Source: Coptodactyla brooksi
Lineage: Eukaryota > Arthropoda > Insecta > Coleoptera > Scarabaeidae
Length of the DNA: 26,910 bases
Assembly: GCA_033557675.1 (NCBI GenBank)
Contig: JAWQRM010000194.1
Span: forward strand, 1 to 26,910
Direction: 5' to 3'
This document shows positions 10,201-22,200 of the stretch, piece after piece (position 1 is the first letter of the stretch; each line of letters starts with the position of its first letter). The translations under genes and the position numbers were made by a program. The notes under the pieces are model-generated. The model was not told the origin of the DNA. It ran no database searches and worked only from the letters and a program-made list of their open reading frames with translations.

Positions 10201-13200
10201 ATAAGTGATTTGGTATTATTCCTGTAAAGGCTAAAAACCTATTACACACCGTGTAATAGGTTTTACACAGAAGTTTCAAAAAACTAATAAATTACATTTT
10301 CATATCTGGGTAAAACGTCCGTGGAAACACAGCAAATTCATATCAATACCTATGTACCCCTACACGTAATAATGAAATGTGAGGCATATGCGCATTTAGT
10401 GAAGTCAGCACTGGGATGCAGTTATTCGGGTTTTTCAAACAGGAGAAACAAAAGATCATTTAGAGTAGTAGGTACCCACGCATAACTTATTGGTTAAAGC
10501 ATTTGTCTTGAAAGCAGGTTTTAGGTTCTGCTCGAAGGTCAATTTACTTTTCTGTTTCAATGACCAGTAACAAATTACTTATTTTTATATCAGATATATT
10601 TATAGCTGGGCAAAAGTCCACGGAAAAATAGCAAATCGATATTTCACAAATCACGTGTAAAATTACATATAGAATTATTACGTTGTGGATTTGGAACCTT
10701 TCATTTTACAGCAAAGTTAAGCAATTGTTACCACTTAATCAAACCAAGAAATAAACTACTCGACTTTGTCCTTTTGTCTCAGGTCGTTCCTGATGATACT
10801 GGTATGATCACCAAAATGTGCGTTGGGCAGGTTATTTCTTAGTTTGGTTAAGTGGTAACAATTGTTTAACTTTATACAGTCATTGACATGAAATAATTAA
10901 TAATTATCCTAAATGTAAACTTACACTTTTTTTATGTACAAGCTACAGTATTTTTCGCCTTCAACGTTTTCTAACAGCAGTCATATATATATATATATTC
11001 ATGAACGAAATTGCAGTTTGACGTAATATCTATTTTAATGACGTGCATTGGTTATTTCGATATTTGAACTATAGTAGTTAATAGTAATAAATTGGTGTTG
11101 TAGTAATAATCTGTCTACTTATCAATTGATTATTATTTAAAATACTTACCGGCATGTGTTCCATGGTATTGTCAGATACCCAAACCTGCAATAAAAACAC
11201 TCAATAACAATTGTATTCTGGACTCTCTTAGCAATGATATAATAGACCATACATACCAAATAATAAATATCTCTTTACAATAAACGTACACAATCGATAG
11301 TATCGAACATCGGAATTTGTCACTATTCTGTTGTGAGGGGCCAAGCCGGGAACGTTAAAGGATAGGGAATGGTCGTGGTTAAGGGTAGGAAGCGTAGGTT
11401 CGGTACTCCGTACAGAAAGAAGCCCTCTTGCTCGTGTCCAGCGGGGCAGTGTTTTGGTGCCCGCTGCGGCACGCCGGAGCAAGATGGCACCAAAACCTAC
11501 GCCTTTACCCCGCTAAATCAAAACTAAACGCAACTACGCAAGAGAACTTCTTTATTGATTTTTACCTTAAGATATTTACAGTCGGTACCTTACATTTAAA
11601 CAACAGACAACGTTTAGTAGCACTCTCGCACCGGAGGAGATTGCGTACGGACTTCTCCTTTCTTAAGTTAACATGTTTACACAGAACATCCACACACCCT
11701 AAACGCATGCATGCTTTTTCTTCTATTTAAATTATGTTTACAAATTACGTAAAAAATAAATCACAGACAAAATGTAAGAATATGGTTCTCTTCCAAAAAA
11801 ATAAATTTAACTACGAACCAATCAGAAAAGTTTGCCAACAGATATTATAACACCAACAAAACATTTATGTAACACTTTTTTTATTATTATTAAAAATAAT
11901 CTGAAATTGTAAATTATACGTAAAAGTAGGAAGCACTGGTAATGCAAATAAGTGTTAGCATTAGTGAAAATGTGCTAATTGATGACTAAAATTATTATTT
12001 TTTATAACCAAGAGTAGTTTATCCAAGATATCCTCAAAGGTGTCCCAATTTGCAAACTAACATTCATGATCAGTGATAGATGGTCCATTGCGTAGCTTCT
12101 AGAAATACTAAATGAACCGTAAAGGAAATATGACCCTTATAAAAATAACCCTTCGTTGCATAGAAAAGTAGAGTTAAATAAATCTGATACTAGTAACTGC
12201 CCTACTTCTGAATACAAATAATGTTTTGAACAAGACAAAAAATTGAAATAGCTTACTATTTGAATGTTTTTAACAAAGTGTTTTACACTTTTTAATTATC
12301 AGCAATAACAAAACTTGAGCTTGAAAAATGACAAGTCATGACATTTTATGAAGCAAAAAATCCTATGAACTGGCATAAATTAATAAAAATTAAGATGATA
12401 TACAGTGGCTTCAGTTATATACACAATACAGCTGCATTTACAAATTAATGCTTTCAACATATGAGTGCAATTATGCAACCTGTCGTACTTTATGTTTAAG
12501 ATTATTTTTTCTATAAATGTTGCATTATCAAATTATGTATGAATTGTTGCATAAACTTACCTATATTTTTAGTCCGTTTATTTATAAATGCAACATGGCT
12601 ATGTTGAGTATATAAAAGATCATCAGTTACAATTAAATTATTATTATATAGGATTTGATTTTAAATCATAAAATTCGAGACGACACCTTCAAAGACAATT
12701 TGAAATTGTCTTATTGAATTTACGGAAGTTTATTTACTTCAAATGAAGAATCTTAACACGATTTGATGTAACATTTACAAGATTTGAAAATAAGAATGAA
12801 AAGAGAATGTCTAATAGTAATTTTTTTGGAAGAGATGAGCATACCCTAACATTGCAAGGTTGTCGTTCACACTCGAATATAATTTACAATTGTACACAAT
12901 AAAAATATTTCTCCGTAAAAAAACTATAACTCTAATATTTTCGACTATGTACACATGTGACTCTGAACTATTTCCGTAGAATCACACTCGGCGTTATTTA
13001 CTATAAGGTCTATTTTCAATAAATTAAGAAGGAAAAGGAAACTAAAATGCTTAACTTTCCGTCCGATTGGTACTTCCCGAACTTGGGTTTTTGCACTCCA
13101 CGTCTTTAGCTTCACCTGCTGAGCTATTGTTAATACTATTGTTATCAGAGTCCTTTAACACGTCAAGTTTCGGGGATCTTGTCACCCAAGAATCCAGACT

Positions 13201-16200
13201 TGTGTTCTTGCCATCTGTGCCCTTTTTATTATTTTTCCTAAGTCTCTTAGGGGAAACTTTCGATTCTGGAGATTTTAATGAGTTTAAATCAAACATCTTT
13301 TTGGGCTTTGACACTTCCACATTATTGCAATTAGCATTCGTTAGATTTGAACTCTGTTCTTTTGTTAATAAATACTCTTTTGTATTATCTATGTCCATGT
13401 CTCTTAAAACAACTTTTAAAGTTTTATTATGTTGCGATAAACAAAATTCTTTGTTCATATCCAACTCTATTGTACTTTTAGAATTTTTAACTGCGATTTT
13501 CTCTTTGTCTGCTACTTGTTCAGAATATGTATTGGTTTTATCTTTTTCTTCAGTTACATTACTTGATGTATCATTCTTTAAGTCATGTTTCTTAATGTTC
13601 TCAACGTTATCGTTAGTAGTGATGATATCTGCTTTACTTTCATCACTATTGTTAATGTGGCTTGGGTCAATCGAATTTCTAGTAACTTTCTCTAGTTTAA
13701 TCTGCAAGTCAGGCTCTTTGTTCCCATTTTTCTTTCTAAGCTTTCTCACGATGACTTCTTCTCCTTCTATTTTATTTTTCATTTTCCTTTTCCCTTTAAA
13801 TAGCAATTTTGCATCAGACTTTTCTACTTCTACTTCAACTTTAACTTTTTTCACAATCTTATCCGATTCATTAGTGTCTGCTTTGTCACGTTTCTTTTGT
13901 TGTAAAGGTGTACTACTGTTAGTAGAAGACTTAACAGGTTTAACACCAGGTAAAATTGGGCTTACATCTAATGTCCATAAGTTTATTGCAACAGTTCCTC
14001 TCGATCTAGTTCTTGGAGAATTATGATCTATGTGATTAGTGCTGACTTTACTCGCTTCCGTAGATAACGTGCTCTCCATGCTACTTTCCGATTCTCCACT
14101 AATTTCCACATCATTATTTTCTTTACTTTCGCACGGTTCAATCTCATTAATTTCGACTTTTGGCTCTACAATTTCGATACATTCTACAGCCTTAGTGGAC
14201 ATTGTCTTTTGCGATGTGTCTTCCACTTTATTCAACGTCTTTCTTACTTTTAACCTACTACCCATTACTCTTGTCCTACATCCCACTCCTTTCAGGTGGT
14301 TTGTAGGATGATAGTGATTTGTTGGCCTGATGTTACCCTTCCCGTCCGTTCCAGATGTAGTGGCAGTTTTGCTGCTAACGATAAACTTCCTGGATGCTCT
14401 CTTACTGCTGCCACTAACCGATTCACCTCCTCTCTGTAATTTTTTACTTTTTGTGCTGACCTGATTGATCGCGTCCTCCCTGCTGAACGTCAGCAACTCG
14501 CTCTCCTCCTCCAACTCGCGAGCCCGCCTCTCCTCTTCCTCACGCATCGCCGCTAATCGGTTCCTCTCCCATTCCAGCTTTTGCTCCTCGATCTCACGCT
14601 CTGCTGCGGCTAGCTGTTCTGGCGACCAGGCTGCCTCCGTTTCCTCGATGAATCGCATGGCATACCGTTCGATTGGTCTCAGCTGAACAGAAAAGAAAAA
14701 AATTCATAGAATTTTGTATTGAAATCCATGCACACCATGTTTCAAACACCTTATTTTAAAACTTTCACTTAATTTATTGTAAGTTTTTATAGTCAATCCT
14801 TATTAACCCTTTGACTGCTGTGGGCGCATATATGTGTCTGGCAAAAACAATTGTTGTAGACTTTGGACGCATACATGCAACCGGCGAAAACAATCAGTAT
14901 AGACTCTGGGTGCTAATCCGTGCTCGGCAAAGGCTTTCGTTTCATGTGTGTTTGTTTGTCAATTGTTTCTGAAAATGTATGTATGTATAATAATTGACGC
15001 AAAATATTTGATCAATGACTCTCTGTTCCATCTGTAGCCAGATAGTTGTGATTGTTACATATTGTAATATTACACTTGTGTTGCATATGATCTTTATATT
15101 ATTGTTTGCTATTGTTAACACCTTAAGAATATGTAGCAATTTTAAAGAATTTGTTACGAGAGACGACAGTGACTTGGATGGAATATCAGATTCAAATGAA
15201 GATTATGTATGTAATGGTGAAATACACGAAACGCACCAATACGGTCGACTGTCATCTGATTCGGAAAATAGCATCAATAATGGTATAGTTAGGTGTAGAA
15301 GGAGAAATAAACAGCCAAGAGTACTTTGTACAGATGAGAATTTAAATTGAAATTCGAATTTAGAGTTTCGATTCGGACGAAAGGCTGCCAATGTTGTCAT
15401 TTTCGAAGAACAATTTCAATTCAAGCCCATAATACATGCATTAATCAAAATTCTTGAGTGAAAGAAAATTTAACTCCGGAATCCACACCTTTAGTGCTTT
15501 CCAACTTCTTTTTAGAAGAGTTAGTTTCCCATATTACGCAGGAGACAAACAATTACTTTAAATTTGTGCTTGAAAATAGTACACCTAAAACGCATTCTCG
15601 TATTCATTCTTTGAAAGACACATCAATATGTAAGATGTATGGATTTTTGGCCATCATAATGTTAATGCTGTGAGTGAAGAAATTGACGCTAAATGAATAT
15701 TGGCCGACGGGTCAAATGATAAAGACTAACACCTTTTGAAAAATTATGAGACGAGACAGATACATGGTATTATTGCAAAGGCTACATTTTAATAATAATA
15801 ACGTAAGAAGTGATGATCCGTCAATAAAAATACCATCCATAATTAATGCACTCAGGAACTCTTTCTCACAATCATTTTTCCCTTACAAAAATTTGTGCAT
15901 TCACGAAAGTCTTATGTTGTTCAAAGGCCGATGTTACTTCAAGCAATATATTCCTTCCAAAAGTAGTAGATTTTGGTATTAAATTATTTATACTCTGCAA
16001 CTGCACAACTAACTATGTGCTAGATTTTATAATATACACTGGAAAAAATACAGATATTGTACGTAATTTTACAACCTTTTTATGTCCATATTTTGAAAAA
16101 GGTCATACAGTGATAATAGACAATTGGTACATATGTCCAAATCTAAATAATATACTACATAAACATAAAACGAATGCGTTTGGAACAGTACAGAGAAATA

Positions 16201-19200
16201 GAAAAAATATGTCCCATATCATGGGAAATATGGAAAAAGGAGAATTTGACTACCAGTGTACAGATAATTTATTGGCATTGACGTGGCGAGATAAAAAAGC
16301 TGGTCAAAAAAATTCTCAAACAAGATCGCAGAAGTTAAAACCAGAATGTGTTGCAGATTATAATAACCCATGCAAGATGGGTTCTGTAGATCGTGTTGAT
16401 ATGGTTCTAAGCACACTCAATTCTTCCAGAAAATGTCTTAAGTGGTGTAGTTTTTTTCCCATTTATTAGATATTTCATTATATAACTACTATATTTTATA
16501 TCAAAGTATTACTAGTCAGAAGCTAAACTATAACGATTTTCACCTGTCATTGATAAAACAAATTCTGCAAAAATATTCGCAAATTAGGAAACAAGCCAGT
16601 GGTGGAAAAAGAAACACAGAAAATTTAAATTTCATTTGATAGAGACACTTCCCTTCAAAAATTATAAATGCAGCAGGCAATATTATAAGAAGAAAATGTG
16701 CTGGCTGCAGTAAACACAAAAAAAGGAGGGATACACCATATGAATATAAAAAATGCGACATAGGGTTATGTGTTAATACTTGTTTTGCAATTTGCCATAC
16801 GCAAATGAATTATTGATTTTCTTGTGGTTTTCCCCTGTTCTTAGGTTTTGTATATATACAGAGTATGTATGTTACAGTTATTATACGTAAGTAGTAGTGA
16901 TATAATCATTTGTAAAAAATTTGTTAAATTTTTCAATTTTGTATTTTGAATCGTAACATTGGAGAATAAATAGTATATACTGAAAATAAGAAATGTTTGG
17001 GTTCGTTTTGGAGTAGGCAAAAGTAATAGTAATGTCTACTATATTACAATGGAAGATAGAGATTCCATCATAATAAGAGATTCATGCTGTGAATCTGTGA
17101 AGCGAAAACAATAGTTCTCAAGACAATTTTAGTGACAACTAACAATAAAGCATGAAAAATCACAACAGGCATGAAAGTCAAGATCGTTTTTTTTCTAGCA
17201 CATTTATTTGAGATTTCCTAATGATTTGGAATGTATTTCAGTGTAGATGAAATTTGTAAACAGAGGATTTTTGGCAAGTATTCTAACCAAAACAGGGTGT
17301 TTTGTTTAATAAAATATTTTAAATCCATAGGAATATAAATAAATTGGAAAGCATGGATTTTTGAAAGGACTTCATACCGTTGTTAAAACCTACCTGTTTT
17401 ATTAAATTTTCGACTTCCTGCTCGGCTTTGCTAATTTCCGGTTCTTTTTCCTTCTCTTGCTCCTCGAGCGGAATATTTTCGTCAAACTCCGCCAGATCGG
17501 CTACAGCCTCTGCCTTGGCTGTCCTTGCTGCTTGTACATCTTGGTCGTCTTCGCAAGCAGCTAAAGCATTTTCAAGCGCACCGATCGCTACCTTATCCTC
17601 TCCGGAAGCCGTGCCACTGCTTTCTGTATTATGTCTTTCTCGTTCTCGACTACACTCCAGTACTTCCGACATTCTCGTGCTCGCAGATTCCTCTGACGCG
17701 TCAATGTTGAACAGATCTTGTATTGTGGACTGTAACATAATAACAGCTACTGCAGATGTTTCATAATTAAATATATGAGCCTATGTACAAAGATGGAAAT
17801 TTTGTTTGCAAGGTTCTAGACAGTTTAGAATATTGATTAGAAAACTAAACTTGCTGGCCATTGCAGAATATTAATATAGCATTATTGCAAAAGTATATCA
17901 GCGATACTAGATTGATAAACTGATCGATAATGCTTACTTGTATCGTTCGCTTATGAAGTAAACAGAAATTCTACTCACACTCTTGAAATAAGCCGTCGTA
18001 AAGTTTCCACCTTCGATTGCCAAGTCGCCCAAGAGCCTCTTCTGATTAGCCTTTTTCAAAATGTTCTCCTCGATGGTTCTCTCGCTTACCAAGCGATATA
18101 TGTGCACATCCCTCGTTTGACCAATTCTGTGGCACCTGTCTTGGGCCTGCGCATCCATCGTTGGATTCCAATCGGAATCGTAAAATATTACTGTATCCGC
18201 ACCAGTCAAATTCACGCCGATGCCCCCAGATCTGGTTGACAATATAAAAGCAAATATTCTTTTGTCACCATTGAAACGTTCCATGAGCATCTGCCTCTGG
18301 TCAACTTTGGTCGTACCATCTAAACGGAGGTATATGTGGCCGTGAAAATTTAAAAATGCTTCCAACACATCCAGCATTTTCGTCATTTGTGTAAAAATCA
18401 ACACCCTGTGGCTCCCACACTTTAGTTTTCTTAATAGATGATCCAGAGTTTGTAGTTTCCCTGTGAAGATATTAGTTCTAAGCAATAAAATAAGAATGAT
18501 GTACCTAATGTCCATGTTAATATAATTTTGGTTTTTTAAAAAGTGCAGAATTTCTAAAATAATGTTTTAGTTCTTAACATATTGGCTACCATGGGGATGA
18601 CGTACTTTTTAGACAAATTTGTTGCTTTCTGCTATGCCGTTTCACTAAGAATGATCTGAACTATTGATTTTTAATTGGAACATGATTTTTACATATTTCT
18701 TTGAAAATTTTGAAGAGGGTTGCATTATTTCTATGGCTTTTTATGATCTACCATGATTTTTAGAGTAATATTTATTTCACAGTTCGTTTTCGTTAACCTT
18801 TGGCTTCATAACAAAGTTAGACAATTGTCACCACTACACCAAAACTGAAAAATTCATGTTTGGTGTATTTTTCACTAATCAAGTTATCATCATCAGGAGA
18901 AGTGAAATACAGGATGATAATCTGTATATCTTACCACTTTTCTATTAATAAAAAAAAAGTTAGTTGTTCTGCAATTTTTATTGTCGTCTCTGACTAATCA
19001 CTTTTATTTTATGTGTTAAAAAAGTTCATTGTGCCTAAGTTTGTTAACCGCAATAATCTGAGCAAACTTTGAAGTTACACTGTTTAAATAGTATGTTTAC
19101 AGTTTAAGTTAACTTAAACTTAGCTTCAGTTTAACTTATCTTGATTATTTATTAAGTAATGTAAGATCTTATTTATATCCTTGTTGAAGTTTACTTAAAA

Positions 19201-22200
19201 CTTACCGCAGTCGTACTGAATAAGTCTTGGATCTGGAAATTGAGTAACCATTGCCGAAACGATAGGGTGCAATATTGTAGTGGGTTGCAAAAGTTGATGT
19301 GATAATACTGCCTTCTCCTCCTTGAACCCCCAGTATGTACTTGGCGAAGGGTTCCAGACTTGCAGTTCCGCCTCAGGGGCATGTACGGCTGGTACGTAAA
19401 CGATAAATCTGTTGAATATCTGCGTCATCTGTTCTATACGTCTCGCCGGATTGCAAATCAACTCCCTCAGGCAATCAGGAACTTCTCGTGTATCCTTATT
19501 TGGGGGAATGCCCCTGCGGTATAAGAGCCCGTCACTCCAAGGCGTCATTTTCGATCTGCTCGTAATTGTCACTGCTTCACGAAAGTCTCTACCGTACAAA
19601 GGCATAGTGCTGCAGCGTTTTGCGTTAATCCGTGCCAGTAGTTCCAATCTTGTGTTTGTATCACACTACAAAAAAATAGTGAATAGTATGCTAATCTTAA
19701 ATTAATAGTTAGCAGATACACTAAAACAGTTTCTAAGAGTAACTCAAAAATTTAAATGAGATTCTCTTAGCACAGCATTTTCTGACAAAATTTAAATATT
19801 ATATGTCATTTATCACAAGCAGTATACTAAAGAGTCTGTTATGGTAACATATAATACAGAGAGAGCAACAATGGTTGAACGTATTTGGCAAGCCTGAAGG
19901 AAGGTGAATAATACATGGTGCTAATGAACCAAGAAATAAGATGTGTGGTGAAACGTGAAAAAATTATAGCATTTATTAAGAAACAGAGACTTGGATGGAT
20001 TGGAGGAGTAATTAGAAGGAATCCGGATGAAATCATAAGAAAATTATATGTCTGGAGGCCAACAGAAAACAAATCCCGAGGTAGACCGAAGACTAGATGG
20101 GCAGACCAGGTACACAACAGTATCAGATCTCTCGGGATGTAACAACGGAGATTGGCCAGAGACAAAGGGGATCGGCGAAGATAAATTGAAAAATTCGATA
20201 GCAGCCAGACATGACAACTCTCATTCCAATGAAATGTACAGTCTCATTATTGTCTATACAATTTATTGCACTGTTCAATATTGATAAATATACATTTTTA
20301 TAGTCTCAATAATAAGTCTCTAATAATCTCTTATAAGCCTCAATAATATAATAAATTCAAAGTTACGAAAATATTGCAGTGTAAAATATTGCTTAAAACC
20401 CCTCCACGAGGGCTTTCGAATAGGCAAATTATAGTCAAATTTTGAATTATTTTTATTGGAGACTGTATACTTAACGTTAATTATAGCAATAAAGCTTGGT
20501 TATAATCAAGGGCTCTAGCTAAGAATGCCTGTATAACATGTACCATTTGTCTTTATATCTGGTACAGCAGTCTTTTATAAAATAAAAAATGTTTTGAACT
20601 CAATGCAATTCATTTATTATTTCAATAAACATAAAACAACTCCATATAAGAATAATACAAACATAAAACAAAATTAACTTGTAAACGATACGGTACAAAA
20701 CATATCTTGCACAACAGTACATTGCATTCTTGACGGATTGTTTTAACGTGAGTTTGCTTATTTTTCTTAGTACAATGTCGTCTGGTTTTGCCTTCTATGG
20801 GTAAATGTTCAGAACTGGATGATTTATTTGTTATTCCGCCCGGTTTTGACTATTTCCGAACTGCTGTTGTCTTCAAACCTTCTTGCATTAATTCTTCTGC
20901 TAATTCCACCAAAAATATTTTGAATGATGGTTTCTTTCAGTTTAGTTCGCAACGTATTACACAAGTGGTTACATAAGTCATCATCAATAATCGATAAAAG
21001 ATTTTTTATAATAATTTTTATGATAAAAGAATTAGAAGACTTACGGTCATATTTGTACAGAGTACTCATTTGATCTGCCAAATCTACAGGTCCCATAGTG
21101 TCACGATAAAACTTGATCATTACTGGACTAGCTACTTTCCTCCATACACATTTTCCCCAATTTTTAATTGTTGTAGGAACAGTTGTCATTTCATGTGTGA
21201 CAGTTACTCAAAAGTCTTGAATAAGTGTCTCTCTATCTGTTGGGTCTTGCCATTTTATGTTACAACATATGTTGAAAATGTTGTCCGCATTCTTGCAAGC
21301 ACAAATTTATCCTTGTTTTCATATTATTGAAAACATTCATTAATATAGCTGGTGTAATTCCACTGACAGCATTAATTATAGCTTCTTGTAGCTCATAAAG
21401 GGTATGCAGCATATTTTTATAAACACAGTTCTTTAAATATCGAAATAAAAATGAATCAATGGACTAAGATCTTGTGAACGTGGTAGCCATAGATTTATAC
21501 TCATTAAACGATTGCCAAAAAATTTTTGTATATAGTTTACTGTATTACATGCCATATGAGCGGTACCACTGTCCTGTTGAAAATAGCCATGTTTCAATTC
21601 ATTATCATGAAGTTGCTCTATGAATGGTTGCAAAAGATGTTCACGATAATTAACAGCATTTATATTGCCTTGAAAGAAGATAGGGCTAATTATTCGTCGT
21701 CGTGACATTGCAATCCATACACCAATTTTGATTGCATGCAATGCAGTTTCTTGGAAAATATGAGGATTTTCAGTAGATCATGTCCTATAATTTTGGGAAT
21801 TTATGCAACCACTAATTTGAAACTATGCTTCGTCACTGAAGAAACTGATATCAAGTAAATTGTCATCATTAAGGTTATTATTAAACCAATTACAATAATC
21901 CATACACTTTTGAAAATCTGTTGGATATAATTCTTGGACTACAGTAATTTTGTACGGATGCATATGAAGCACTTTTTTCACCGCTTTCCTGCAGGAACTA
22001 TAGGAGATACCTGCTTTTAACAATATTTTAACGCAAAATATCACAATAGTTTTAAGTACTTTCCTGTCTGATCTGACAATTGTCTTAAAGGTTTTGTTAA
22101 ACTTGCCTTTAACCTGACTTGAATATCATCCACAACATCTTGTTTAAGAATGGTAAACCTCCCGCTTGACTTTCCTTTGGTAATAGAACAAGTTTGACAA

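Larger units (their letters stand above)
14803..16990 (+). mobile_element. piggyBac-like DNA transposon, degraded
   Basis: The left end is TTAACCCTTTGACTGC at 14803, the TTAA target plus CCCTTT-type tip of piggyBac elements. An acidic N-terminus (RDDSDLDGISDSNED), a transposase core and a Cys-rich C-terminus follow in order on the plus strand, opposite to domino. I could not find a clear right terminal repeat. The last recognisable coding ends at 16816, and the right boundary given is approximate. It occupies the intron between the 17394 exon and the alternative exon. Confidence 0.8.

Noticed and set aside
11428..11730. 100-codon plus-strand frame over the CpG island
   Set aside because: It starts in GC-rich sequence and runs into AT-rich DNA with no domain. 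The island is reported, but not as a gene.
11300..11860. Solo LTR spanning the CpG island
   Set aside because: A TGTTGTGAGGGG start and an AATAAA on the other strand were noted, but the orientations conflict and no matching target-site duplication was found.
13067..14026. 319-codon plus-strand open frame opposite the domino alternative tail
   Set aside because: It is Ser/Leu/Phe-rich and is the mirror of a Lys/Glu/Asn-rich coding strand. The minus strand has the splice signals and phase continuity.
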